A stretch of DNA of 64,000 bases, from contig OX439035.1 in assembly GCA_949317995.1 (NCBI GenBank), positions 83,329,959 to 83,393,958 of the forward strand, given 5' to 3'. Under the pieces are notes generated by a model, which searched no databases, was not told where the DNA came from, and saw only the letters and a list, made by a program, of their open reading frames with translations. Position 1 is the stretch's first letter. Each line of letters begins with the position of its first letter. The DNA is from Acholoe squamosa (taxonomy: Eukaryota; Annelida; Polychaeta; Phyllodocida; Polynoidae). This document shows, in pieces, positions 11,108 to 21,974 of the stretch. A program made the position numbers and the translations under genes.

Positions 11108-11407
11108 TCTCACGAGTAGTGAGTGAGTAATGGTTGTTTAACGCCAAGCCGACAGCTAAGGTCATATTCATGGCGGAAAAAGTACATTAGACATCACGTC
11201 ACAAAGGAATACATGTGCCTGTGCCCGTGCATATGGACACCAGACATATGTAAGAAAGAGGGGACAGGAAAGAGGAGATTCAAGGAACGAATATGTGCCA
11301 GTGCCCGCGCATATGGACACCACCCACACTCAGAGAGGATAGAAAAGCAAGACATAGACCCCTTTTAAAGATGGCCTGGGGCTGGGGAGGCCCGTCTCAC
11401 GAGTAGT
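11108..11407 (+). mobile_element. SINE-like repeat with 13-bp target duplication
   Basis: The body starts GAGTGAGTAATGGTTG at 11121 and includes GTTTAACGCC, CGACAGCTAAGGTCATATTC, ATGGCG, GCCCGTGCATATGGACACCA and AGACCCCTTTTAA. It is flanked by a perfect 13-bp direct repeat TCTCACGAGTAGT at 11108-11120 and 11395-11407, as made by target-primed insertion. The module GTGCC-CATATGGACACCA with the following GAGG-rich part appears twice inside, so this copy carries an internal duplication. Related copies lie at 18147-18400 and 36292-36468. The shared head resembles repeats I associate with molluscs; that is memory, not a search. Confidence 0.8.
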
Positions 11408-11739
11408 ACTCACTAGTCACCGCGCTAATAATGAATAGATATACAGACCTAAAGCCATCCAATATGATGGAGGGCTTATGCTCAGAAATGATTCTCATCT
11501 GTCCACTTTTCGCTCATAAGCATGGAATTTAGAAAATCATTTTATTCTCAGTATATGACATGAGTGGTGTTTATTCTGGCACACCCCATCCCACACCTAA
11601 ATGCGTTCTTCTTACTCCCAAGTTGAGCAGATTTATGCTTCTGTCATCTACCTGTGATATCCATAGATATTTCTACATGGATATGTAGCTATCCTGCCCC
11701 TCCCATCAGTCTGCCCTCTCCCTCCTGCTGCTGGCCTCT

Positions 11740-12430
11740 CCACCGGCCCTCGGCTGGTACGGCCGGAGTAAACACGCCCTACCCTCCTGATGAATGATTC
11801 ATGACCTCAGGCTCTGCCCGAGTCGCTCTCCGTAAGTAGGTCAGCTCGCTAGGCACGCGCCTACCGCCCGTCGCCTGCCGCGCACCACCGCCTCCCGCAA
11901 CCGCAGCCGAACGTCGATTCATCGATGGACACCCCTTTGTGCAGGCCCGTGCCGCCCCATCCGGTCCAGCAGCCACGACCCCTCCCAATCTGCCCACCTG
12001 CCACTGCACTGCCAGCCCTTGTGTTGGACCCCCATGTGCACTGTAAGACACCAAGTTCTACCCGCTGAGCTTCTCGCGGGCTAGGGAGGACACCGGCCGC
12101 CCCATCTCTGGGCCAGCTGCCGAGAGCAGCTCCATGCCCACCGCAAGCCCATCCCCGAGCTGCTCCACCAGCACACGTTACCCCACTACGAGCCGCTCGG
12201 CAAACTTTTCTGGCGCCGATCAATGTTGATAAAATTTCATCAAGCATCGATCCCCGCGAACTTCCTGTCGACGCAGAGCTGGCCGGCCGCGGACAAACTT
12301 GGGCCCATTACATGTCGGCCATATTGACCCTCAGTCCGCCGTGTAACCGACTCGTGTATTATTTAGCGATTAAAGCTTTTCCGCGGCCTAGACCTGGCCC
12401 ATTGACAAGGCGGCTTGACGTACCCCTTTC
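11740..12430. promoter_or_regulatory. CpG-rich block, candidate promoter with a plus-strand first exon
   Basis: Much richer in CG dinucleotides than its surroundings, with no TATA box seen. On the plus strand an ATG at 11801 opens MTSGSARVAL and runs into CTCTCC|GTAAGTAGG at 11832, a possible short first coding exon. On the minus strand two overlapping frames stay open for 90-130 codons (11779-12247), as GC-rich DNA often does; a minus-strand stretch encoding MELLSAAGPEMGRPVSSLA is protein-like but has no acceptor. I read the block as a promoter region, strand uncertain but the plus donor is the cleaner signal. Confidence 0.4.
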
Positions 12431-13332
12431 AGCTATAGCCCACCTTAGATATTAGACGGCCTCGTCTGTGTTAAATCCAAAATCGACTTGGGACTGTACT
12501 GTTCATAACTCTTGACGACTATTTTTGATAAATAGAAATACTGTTAAATCAAAGTACCAATATTGTAATGTAATTAGGTATATAATGAAGCCGATCGGCC
12601 CTTCAAATAAACCGAGTTGAATAATCTAATACAAAAGGAGCATCATGATTAGAAGGACTAGGGTACAGAATTTCCAATTATAAAAATCCCCAATGGCCGA
12701 CAAGGTGTTTCCGGTGTGACATCCGGTGGGCCCCTGGAGCTCTATTATCGCTCAACACAGAAACTCATTGTGAGCATGGCACCGTGTCTCAGTTTTGTAA
12801 GCGTCCCCCTCCCACACCCGCTACCCCAGGAGTGTGTGTGTATTCCATAGGCGTGATGTAGGGGTGGGTTAGGGTGGTTTGGAGGAGGGAGGGAGGTGTG
12901 TTAGCTTAGCAACACGACTGAGTGTACTTGCAGGCACTTTTTTCGTGGTAGGCCTATTGATCAGGGAGACACTGGTCGCCCACTATCCCCGTGTGACGAT
13001 GAACAGCTCGGAGCAGCTCGAGGCTAACTATAGGGCTTTCAGTCAAGAAGGGGGCAAAACCGAATTGCCATGTCATATTGGTGTGTAGTATAATATAATA
13101 TTATATTATCATCAGTCTGACAAGAGATATTTGATCCTGTGTCGCTTTAGGTACGCCCATAAAAAACAGACCACCAGCTACCTAAAATACTGCTCACTGG
13201 CCTGATCGAATAAGACACACGGCAAATCATTGACATAACTTTATGAGCCCAGGAACCCTTCGCGTAGTAGCGCCGGGTGACAGAACGGACCACAGAAGTA
13301 GTATAGTAAAGTGGGGCTTTTATAAGGGTCAG
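12431..13332. other. Unassigned sequence
   Basis: No repeat or exon supported. A short AT palindrome (TATAATATAATATTATATTA) lies near 13090. Confidence 0.4.
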
Positions 13333-13443
13333 AAATAGATATAACTCAAAGACTCTCCCTCGTGGAGCACAAAATTAAACCAAGGAAAGAGTCGATATCA
13401 GAACAATCTGTTGACGGCATCCATAGAGGAACTCAAAAGCAAG
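13333..13443 (+). CDS. Candidate internal exon, possibly coiled-coil protein
   Basis: The segment follows TTTTATAAGGGTCAG and ends AGCAAG|GTATCTTTT. In the frame starting with two carried bases it encodes ITQRLSLVEHKIKPRKES then ISEQSVDGIHRGTQKQ, entering and leaving in phase 1. A second frame is also open from 13346 and encodes RYQNNLLTASIEELKSK, a heptad-like charged stretch, ending in phase 0 at the same donor. Both look protein-like, so I trust that this is coding more than which frame is used. The acceptor tract is short. No family recognised. Confidence 0.3.
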
Positions 13444-14339
13444 GTATCTTTTACACCGTGCAACCCCCACCCTCACCTGACGCTATCCTGCCTACAAACC
13501 CACTCCCTCCCTTCCTCCCCTGGACAAGCAGTGTTTGGTTCAAGAGCCCCATCAACCAAAAAAGGCCTCGCCAAGAGTGGAGTGGGGAGTGCTAGTTGGC
13601 TTGGCTTTTTATGAGGGTCCTTTGAAAGCTTGTATGGCCCTCTGGGTGGCGGGTTGGGAGCGTCTGTTGTGACGGGCGTCCTCTGATGACACTACATACG
13701 GGTACTTTGAAGTCCCTCCGTCGGCCACTCACCGCTAGCCCAACATTTGCCAAAGTGTTCCCTAACCAAAGAAGGAGTACGTGTACATGTGTAGGCTCAA
13801 CAGTTCTAATCTTTTAGGTGTATTTTAGGTATGCTGAGCTTTGTTTCAAATTTGAATATCCCGGTGGAATTGTATAGTACCGAAATCTAAGGTTATATAG
13901 TGTATAAATACTACCTGTAATACCAACTCATAAATTGTTGCACATACTTTGGTTTAGATACGTCTCCCTGTATACCTGTAACCCGATGTTCCTTAGCCAA
14001 TACCCAATGAGTTGTCATATCCATTTATATGTATACTTGTCCACTGAGATCGTCCCAATTACATGTACTACTCATAGGCTACACACACACATACACACTG
14101 CGTGGGAGCAGAGAGCATGCGGTCTCACCTCCAGGTCTGAATCCTCTTGACACACATTTATTACTGGGTCTCATATTTGATGAAAGCGATACTATTAAGT
14201 ACCTAGCCCACATCAAATCCATCAGCTACACTACGGATAGGAGGATATAGACCACGGTCGTTCAGCACAGGTCAACAGAGCAATAGGACAATTCAAGTAT
14301 TAATGTGAGCCAGCAAGCAGAAAGGACAGTTACTGCGGG
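13444..14339. other. Unassigned sequence
   Basis: Nothing recognisable. A minus-strand GTGAGT donor-like site near 13725 has only a tiny open segment behind it. Confidence 0.4.
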
Positions 14340-14960
14340 ATTTAGTACCAGATTTAGCCACCAGGGGACACCACTATGGACTAGAACATGAAAAATATGA
14401 CTTTAACTGTTATAGGCTACTTTTTTTATGGAGAATTCAATAGTTTTTGATAAAATGTTCTATTTTGGGTGGAAAGGTTCCAAATTTGGCATGTAAAAAG
14501 AATGTTTTTGGGCCAAAATAAGCCTTTTTGTTGATGTCTGTTGCCATGGAAACAGGATTTTCATTCTAAATAGGAAAATCAATGATCCCATTTGAAGGAA
14601 CATCCCACAAAGTTTACTATGGTAAAAACAGAATTAAAATACCATTTCTAGATCAAAAGTTATAGGCAAAAGAAAAAAAAATGCTAATTTAGCTAATTAG
14701 CATAAATTATGCTAATTAGGTATATATCTCATGACCAATTAGACATAGAGCTTATTAACATTCTTGAAATGGTCACACCTACCCATATCTAGCAAGCCAT
14801 TCCTCCAAAACTAACAGGAGTATCTTCTCATGCTATACATCACTGTAAAGCTATTGATTTGAATTTTAAAGTTGAATTTTAACACGGAGCACCCTTTCTC
14901 CTTGCCTCTACACATTTATGTTTATTTTTTATTTTCACTCGTTGGAATCGGTATCCTGTT
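14340..14960. other. AT-rich block with X-box-like motif
   Basis: Low-GC sequence with no reading frame, containing GTTGCCATGGAAAC at 14540-14553 (one mismatch from the RFX X-box pattern) and AT-rich palindromes around GCTAATTAGCATAAATTATG (14689-14720). It may be a degraded repeat, but no ends are visible. Confidence 0.35.
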
Positions 14961-15230
14961 TTTCCTCAACTATTAAAGACGATGAGACATCTCAAGGCTG
15001 CAGATTTCTCTTCGTGATACTTCAAACAGATAAAACCATGGGGAAGTAATTTGCCTGAACTTCATTAGTGTAGCTAGCATTATGCCTGCAACACCTGAAA
15101 GTATCAAACTCGTAGCCTCACCAAACGGCATAATGTATTGTATGAGGGGCCTTAACGACAGAACAGCTATGTCAATATGTGTATGAGTTGATCTTAGCTT
15201 TAAGTATTTAAGAAGTTGCATATACAAAAT

Positions 15231-15430
15231 CATGTGATTATATTGGTTAGGATTACCATATAAGCATGTGATTATATTGGTTAGGATTACCATATAAGCA
15301 TGTGATTATATTGGTTAGGATTACCATATAAGCATGTGATTTTATTGGTTAGGATTACCATATAAGCATGTGATTATATTGGTTAGGATTACCATATAAG
15401 CATGTGATTATATTGGTTAGGATTACCATG
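15231..15430 (+). repeat. 34-bp minisatellite, about six units
   Basis: The unit CATGTGATTATATTGGTTAG followed by GATTACCATATAAG repeats with exact 34-bp spacing from 15231, 15265, 15299, 15333, 15367 and 15401. Units are nearly identical, with one T for A change in the fourth, so the array is young. It ends 86 bp from the exon candidate at 15516 on the minus strand. Confidence 0.95.
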
Positions 15431-15515
15431 AGTACCTGCACCAGAAGGGGTCAGCAATAGATTGGTCAGCCATCCAGTGACACAGTGACACATGCCATAT
15501 GGACTGTGTCCTTGC

Positions 15516-15573
15516 CTGCAGCCCTTCCAGCTGCCCAGGCTGGAGAGCCTCGTGCGGGCGGACACTGGGTCTT
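15516..15573 (-). CDS. Candidate exon B, downstream partner of 15656-15805
   Basis: Preceded on the minus strand by CATTGTTAACTTAACAG, a good branch and acceptor sequence. Joined to the upstream exon it begins GAA and reads EDPVSARTRLSSLGSWKGC in the correct phase. The end is uncertain: CTGCAG|GCAAGG would be a GC-AG type donor, otherwise the frame stays open past it. The sequence is Ser/Arg-rich like a cytoplasmic tail or linker. Protein not recognised. Confidence 0.35.
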
Positions 15574-15655
15574 CTGTTAAGTTAACAATGGCGCGTGTAA
15601 TGGGAGGGGTTTCTTGTGGGCATTGCCCCAGGGTCAACTCACAGCCAATGCCTAC

Positions 15656-15805
15656 CCATCTCAGCCAGCAATTCAGGGCTCCTGCCAGCTCCCTCCCGCA
15701 CGGAACGTGGGTTATCATAACCGTCCAGATCACTATCAACATCCTCAGGGCTTGTCTCCCAGAGGCCCTGTTCATACTTTGCCTTGATTCGGCTCTTCAA
15801 CTTGC
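15656..15805 (-). CDS. Candidate exon A, acidic linker of an unknown protein
   Basis: A 150-bp exon candidate, symmetrical in phase 1. It follows CCTTAGACCTAACCCAG and ends GAGATGG|GTAGGC. It encodes KLKSRIKAKYEQGLWET, then SPEDVDSDLDGYDNPRSVRE, then GAGRSPELLAEM, a charged and protein-like sequence with no stop. The next 82 bp behave as a short intron ending TTAACTTAACAG before exon B, and the two exons join in phase. The block is richer in GC and CpG than its AT-rich flanks. I cannot name the family. A longer open frame on the opposite strand is probably a shadow. Confidence 0.4.
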
Positions 15806-17990
15806 CTGGGTTAGGTCTAAGGTCCGAATCAGTTATAAGTCAAGAAAGGTGTTTTATGGCACATTAACAGAGTACTTAAGGCTGCACAAAACCATGCTTT
15901 TAACTGCGAGGAAATGCTTCAGCGGGTTGATAGTTTTAAACCAGATTGTCGGCTCAGTGCAACAAGGTTGAATCTGCATTTTTCAAGTTTTGCAGGAGAG
16001 GCAAAAGAAGTGTTACAACTACTATAACACACACTTGCAAAACCTTATTGCATTAGGCCTACAGGAACATATATCACAGACATAGCTTCAATAATTTAAT
16101 ACTAGGTAGATAAGGGTCAAAATTATTCGAAAAAAAAACAAAAAACCAGAACAATTTTGCCAAAGGTCAAAAGGTGTTCAAAGGGAACAACTTTGCCAAA
16201 ATGTCAGTGACAACCTTATTGCACTGAGGCAACGAGATGCCTCAACAAACTATTTGTCATGGACTTGCCGAAAGTGGTATTACACATGTATAGTTGTACA
16301 CCGACCCTTTGTGGTAAAACCCTATCTGAGGCCTTCAGAGGCCATGCAAAATTACCGTAGATACCATTACCCGGTATGTGCACTAGCATGTCAAAGATGT
16401 AAAAACCTACCATAATTGATAATGCACATGTATTTATGGCAATATATGGCCTACTAATGGGCAGAGTACTAAAGCTCAACCGGTTCTGGGGCAAGTCGGG
16501 AGGCAGGGACTCTCTCAATTCTGACGGTCGGCCGATACCTGACCTCCACAGCTACTTCAGGCAATTCACCTAGTGCAGATGAGAAGCAGATTATGTAGCT
16601 TTCGGGGGAGGGTTCTGGAGGCATCGCTGTACATACATGTAGCTTTAGGACGGTGCAATATGATAAGAGCTATGTACTTTTGGAATACACATTCAATAAC
16701 TTACCTGCCGTTGACCAGATTTGCCCTACATGGATCAGTACAATGCTCCGTCATAACAGATGATAATCCCACAGGTTAGGATGGGCGTGTTGTTGAAACC
16801 CGAAGTCACTGCATCTACAACGAAAGACAAATTGGTTCAATTCAAGGGACAGGCATGTCTTTTAATTCTCATTTTCTCTTATTTTTTCCAGAAATGGCTA
16901 TCTGCAGTCGTCTTCCTCCTAAGTGACGTGCCTGTCAGGCGCAGCCTCAGACCCCCATGACAGCCCGATTTAATTGACAGCAACGGTTCAGGTTCCAAGC
17001 TTAAGAAAAGTTTCTTGTGGAAACAGCTGAAAACCGAGCTAAACCCTTGCCATAGATGACAAGCGCTATATTTGAAAACAGGGACTGTCTGCTTCTCATC
17101 TAAAAAAACAAAAAAAAAAACTTTCGAATTCTTTATAAAGCAGGGAATACTTTTGTTAAAATAGGTACTGGTAGGTTGTAAAATGACTTTAATCATTAGA
17201 ATTATTTATCTGTCCGCCTGTTTGATGATGGGAAAAAAACTCATTAGAATGGCTTCATCCACTAGTGTTCAAGTAAATGAGAGCTACTATCACTGGTAGA
17301 TTATACAGATTATATTTCTTGGCCTTCTTTAATATAGACCTGCAGATGGACCCAAAGCTCATGCCTATAATGTTATGTGTAGGGAGGCTCTCTAGAATTA
17401 TGGTTTGATAAGTCTTCTTAGATACAAGTCAATCACTGTTGGTATTGGAGGCACCCAGATGGCCTGTACTGGTTCAATATGGCGTCTTTCCTCCAGGGTG
17501 TCTGTGATCGTCGGGTGGTGGACTGCAGAGGTCAGGGTCGACCAGGCTAAGTGATGAGCGACCATCACGCCACCTACCTCCTATTGGGCGACCTTCCTTA
17601 TGCCAGCACCCCACTAAATGTCACCGTCCTGACGTCACGTCAGGCCGCCATCACATGACCACGTCGTCATGACAACCGCGACAACTGGCTCCCGCGCCTG
17701 GTGACCATTACCTCCCACAGTCTATTGACCTTCACAGACTAGAGTCACCTCCATGTCTTATGAAGATTGTGTGGATAATGTAATGCAGCCTATGATAGGG
17801 AAAGGGAACCAGGTGCCGTCTGTATCCTAAGCCCTGGGGATTAGGACCTCTATATCGTACTAAGCGCACATCTATGGCCACGGCAAAGTACAACATGGGT
17901 ACCGACCCATAGATCGTTGGTAAACTCGCAGGAACCAGCGGAGCGCCCTGATTGGTCAGTGGGTGGTCACATGACCTTTTAATGCGGGCA
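15806..17990. other. Mostly unassigned; two isolated splice-like sites
   Basis: No repeat family recognised. TTTTCTCTTATTTTTTCCAG at 16872-16891 is an excellent plus-strand acceptor, followed by 22 open codons (KWLSAVVFLLSDVPVRRSL) to a stop at 16958-16960, which could be a short terminal exon. On the minus strand ATG at 16754 opens MTEHCTDPCRANLVNG into CGGCAG|GTAAGT at 16705. Each is weak alone. Confidence 0.3.
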
Positions 17991-17997
17991 TGCATTC

Positions 17998-18046
17998 GCC
18001 ATGCCAGGGCCCCTTTAAAAGCGTACTAAAGGGGCCCTGGCATGGC
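17998..18046. repeat. Perfect 20-bp hairpin with 9-base loop
   Basis: GCCATGCCAGGGCCCCTTTA (17998-18017) is matched perfectly by its inverse complement at 18027-18046, with loop AAAGCGTAC. Weak pairing may continue outward through CATG. It could be a young foldback remnant or a structured transcript. It is too short and too perfect for a typical animal pre-miRNA, though not excluded. Confidence 0.8.
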
Positions 18047-18146
18047 ATGACATGTACTAAGGGCCTATAAGGTTAGGCCTAGTTGAATTTATCAACCTTT
18101 TTGTCAGGAACACGGTGTAGCAGTGAAATACTGTTTATATCAGGAG

Positions 18147-18247
18147 AGAGTGAGTAATAGATGTTTAACGCCACTTCGACAGCTAAGGTCATATTCATGG
18201 CGACAAACCTGAATTACACTATCAGATGAATGCATCGGTGCCCATGC

Positions 18248-18325
<78 letters not shown>

Positions 18326-18400
18326 CCACCAGACAGACGAAGAGGATAGCAAAGAGGAAACAATAGATCCTTTTAAGTGAACTAGGGGAAGCCCTAAAAT
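18147..18400 (+). mobile_element. SINE-like repeat, copy with (TA)n expansion
   Basis: Starts AGAGTGAGTAATAGATG and shares GTTTAACGCC, CGACAGCTAAGGTCATATTC, ATGGCGACAA, GGTGCCCATGCATA and AGATCCTTTTAAGTG with the copies at 11121 and 36292. Where the others read CATATGGACACCA, this copy has a long (TA)n tract before GCCACCAGACAG. No target duplication seen. Non-coding. Confidence 0.75.
18247..18324 (+). repeat. (TA)n microsatellite inside the SINE-like repeat
   Basis: About 78 bp of alternating TA with one early interruption (TACATA). It has grown from the CATATG of the host repeat. Confidence 0.95.
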
Positions 18401-19896
18401 TACTTACTTACTTACATAAAAGGGACATCTCCGACATCCTCCTAGCCCTGACACCTCCCCTTTTCCTACGCCCCTGTGATGAACTATTCGTTTTAGACAT
18501 ACCAAGGATATTGAATCCATTTATCGTAGATTTACAATCAAGTTCAGAATGTGATCCATATGTCAAAATGCTCATTGCGATTGAAAATATTCCCACCTGA
18601 CAAGAATAGTTTAGATCAAGGCCTTCGTTCTTTGGTCTAATTGACAACTATATATCAATTGTTGCCCAAAACAAACAAAAATATGTCTATAATTCGCTGC
18701 GTAGGCCTATATACTCGTCACTGGTATAATGTCATAGGCCTGTATGTAATATATTCGTTTGTTGTTGATAATTTATCAATACAAAGCATCATTATACTAC
18801 ATGCCAAGGCCAAACGCGAATTGAATAACAGAGAAAGCTTCTGAGCTTTAGTAATGCCTTGCATCCATGTGAGTTGGAATAAAAGTCGATAACAGAGCCC
18901 GGCCTTAGTAAGTGGAGAAAGGAGGGGTGGGCTGTGTGGGGAGGCAGGCTCATTGGTGGCTGGGTATCAGTTACCCTAAGATATCAATGTGTTTATTGTG
19001 TCTCCACGATACGGCCACCTTGGACAACATTGGCATCCTGGAAATCCCGATAAGACACTGATTGATTGGGGCCGTGGAAACCAAAGGTTGTGTTGACTGG
19101 CGTACGAAGGTCTGAGAGCTCTCGACTAAGGCCACACACAGCATACTAGGGTATGCTGCGCGAGGAGAAAGCTACGTTTCGCGGTGGGGAGAGTGGGGGG
19201 GGGGGGGGTATGGCTAGTGAAAGCTAAATAAGATTTGGGAAGGAATGAACAAAGGCAGAGATGAATAAAAGGAGGTGAATAAACAGTGGAAAGAAGGAAC
19301 GAACGAACGAACGAGAAGGGAAAGGAAGGGGGGAAAATCAATAGATTGGTGGTGGATTTAACAGTTGATAGCTAGGTGGTGGTTTGGGACTAGATCCCTT
19401 ATCCGACCCCACCAACACCCCCATCAGCCACGATGGCATTAAGTACTGTGACTTGACATGGCCCACCCGTCGTGATCAGCGGTCAGCCAATAACATGCAC
19501 TGACCGCACAGGAGTCACGACTTGGAATTGTCCAGGCAAGATTGGAGGATTAGGGGTAGCTTGTGGTGCATAGGTTTTCCCAGGTTGTTCATGAGGTCAT
19601 TTTGCACAGCCATAATAATGGTCAAATCAATTCCCCTACCTCAGACCGAGGTTATCGGACCCGTGGAACCTCTCCTATTGACATTAAATGCTACATCCCG
19701 TAGGCTACTCTGCCAGCTCCATTTACTCCATCCCCAAGTTCGTACATCCCCTGGCCATAGGCTACCAATGTTAGCCTATCATGTCAATATGGCCGCAGTG
19801 TTATATTAATCTGATCTAAGCCGAACGAAGGTTGATAGGAATCTTACACATATGTAGGAACACATTTCTGTACATTTCTATCAAAGAGTTTACCAG
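18401..19896. other. Unassigned sequence with a hAT-like MITE end and a poly(G) run
   Basis: A right end of hAT-like MITE type (TTTTCCTACGCCCCTGTG) lies near 18460-18477 without a partner. A poly(G) run of about 12 lies near 19195-19208. GAACGAACGAACGAACGAGA near 19297 is a short tetranucleotide repeat. No exon supported. Confidence 0.4.
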
Positions 19897-19898
19897 TA

Positions 19899-20786
19899 GG
19901 GGAAAGTTGCCTAATTTGGACCCCCTAAGAACTTTTTCCTGTCCAGTGATTATTTCTATGAATTTGAATGTAAAATATATACATTTCGTGATGGTACCTT
20001 AGAGCTTTATGGTCATAGCATAGAAATCTAGGAATTTGAATTTCTCTAGTCAGGGTGTGCAATTAAAAATGAAAGCCTAATGGTCCAATTTAGGCAGCTG
20101 GTTGCCTAAATTGGACCAGTTGGTATCCTAATTTGGACCAATATGCACTATTGTTCTGTATTTCCTTATACTTTCATTATATTGAAAATTATATAAAACT
20201 AAGGCACTTTTGATATATGATATCAGATGTCCTCTTAGTGTTTCTATCAATATCCTGTGAATTTGCTCTGTATTGGAGTAAGAAAAAGGTTACATGTTGA
20301 TCCAACTTAGAAAACTAGGCATAGGCCCCACCGGGTGGTCCAATTTAGGCAACTAAATTGGATCCAATATTACAACTATGGTCCAATTTAGGCAACTCAA
20401 GCTGGTCCAATTTAGGCAACTTTTCATCTTTCTCATTGATAATTTGTTTTCTAAAACTTGACAATGGTTTTTATCAAATTTCATTTTAGTCTAAAAGTAT
20501 AATACGACATCTAAAAATTTTAAAGGATTATGAACAAAAAAATGTTGCCTAGCAACCAGGAGGGCTTAAGTATGTGGTGACGCAAATAAGATCAAGAGGT
20601 CCAAAAACCATTTTCCACGAAAAATGTGTATAAAATTACAGAAAAATTACATTTTTGGAAGTTATTAGGAACTTTAGTGATCTTGACTAAAAAATGGCAG
20701 CATTGGAACCTAGTTCCTATTACTGCCACTAGGGGAAAGAAGGGTGGTCCAATTTAGGAGCCGGTCCAAATTAGGCAACCTTCCCC
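19899..20786. mobile_element. 888-bp TA-flanked element with subterminal GGTCCAATTTAGGCAAC repeats
   Basis: Terminal inverted repeats GGGGAAAGTTGCCTAATTTG-GACC and its inverse complement at the right end match at 23 of 24 positions. TA flanks both ends (19897-19898, 20787-20788). The 17-bp motif GGTCCAATTTAGGCAAC or its complement recurs at least six more times in both orientations in the outer and middle parts (near 20075, 20105, 20337, 20380, 20403, 20744). No transposase-like frame is present, so it is non-autonomous. Superfamily unclear: the TA target suggests Tc1/mariner or a related group. Confidence 0.85.
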
Positions 20787-20929
20787 TACATGTACTCATC
20801 TATCTTTTGCTAGAGGATTCTAGGGAGCAGCAGTGACGTCATAGCAACCAGCGTGTCCCTTATCAGCCTTATCTCCCTACTGATAAGAATCCTCATGAAG
20901 GTTTTTTTTCTAAATAGGAAATGTACCTG

Positions 20930-21091
20930 GTACTAGAAAAAGGTGTTAAAACCCTTATCGCAAAATATCTAAACATCCCACAGCAAAATGCATCACAAAA
21001 TCTGAAAGGTATTAAAAATTTGCATCACATACTTGATACACTATTTTTTATTCCCAATTTTCGAATGCAAAAAGGTTACTTTTTCTAGTAC
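20930..21091. mobile_element. Small TIR element of about 162 bp
   Basis: GTACTAGAAAAAGG at the left is matched by CTTTTTCTAGTAC at the right, a 13-bp perfect inverted repeat. The interior is AT-rich and non-coding. No clear target duplication, so the element call rests only on the ends. Confidence 0.5.
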
Positions 21092-21974
21092 ACTGCCTAT
21101 ATAATTTCACCCTTTGCGAGGTCCCTAGCAACCAGGGTTCTGCTCCTGAGAATATTCGAGACTACAAAATCAAACATAGGGCCTATACCATTAGAAAACA
21201 TGCTCAATAACTTTAGAACTTTCTTTCAGGGATCCGTCCATCTAGGCTACTGGTCCATGTAGAAATGAGAAATCCATCTATACATGAAAGAAGCTGCAAT
21301 TAAAAACCCATGGCTAATATCGATCTTGGACACTGACACATAACTCTGAGCGATAATAAGGGGAAGGTGGCGAGAGGTTCAACCATCACACACTAGGCTG
21401 ATCTATACTGGAACTGGTCGGCAGCCAATACACCCTACTAATCACCAGGCCTAAATCTGAGCAGCAGCTCTCATCAAAGAATCCCCTCCTCATTTTCATG
21501 TTCTTGTGCCACCCATATGCCTCTTGGGGGGTCAAGGGCGCCCAGAGGTCAAGGCCGGGCTGAAGCGACACACGCGCCATCTATCAATGGCCGATGCACC
21601 AGCAGTGCCAGCAGGTAAAGAGGGTGTGGGGGCGGAAAGGGGGGGGGGGTTGTCTGCTGGTAGGTGTTGGATGGACCTAGGCATGACCTACACAAACTCC
21701 TCTCCTGTGAATACCAGTCCTCATAGAAAGCTGCTACCCTAATCCAAATAGGATCAGCTAAATCCCTACATAGGTCCATGTTTGTTGGGGTATTGCCTTA
21801 TAGATTAATGTGAAACAACGCACCGTAAAACGTTCATCTACTGCTGAAACATTCCCTAAGGCAGAGAGGGAGTTCCTCCATGGGCTACTCTAAACAGTAG
21901 CAGTCCTATTCACGGTGACTTGTTCATCTGGGGCAGATCCCACATTCCATGTACTACTAGCCTTCAGGTCTGAG
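21092..21974. other. Unassigned sequence
   Basis: No repeat ends or exon pairs. A poly(G) run of about 10 lies near 21640. Confidence 0.4.

Noticed and set aside
11779-12247. Overlapping 91- and 128-codon minus-strand frames
   Set aside because: GC-rich CpG block where stops are scarce; no acceptor or clear start. Kept only as part of the candidate promoter region.
14540-14553. RFX X-box as a ciliary gene promoter
   Set aside because: One mismatch, no nearby start or exon, and it lies in AT-rich repeat-like sequence.
15492-15971. 159-codon plus-strand frame
   Set aside because: It lies antisense to the two phase-compatible exon candidates, which have better splice signals. Treated as a shadow.
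16892-16960. Terminal exon after an excellent acceptor
   Set aside because: Only 22 codons before a stop and no partner donor identified. Mentioned in the region note but not called.
18140-18352. Minus-strand frame with repeated Tyr-Ile
   Set aside because: It is translation of a (TA)n tract within a SINE-like repeat.
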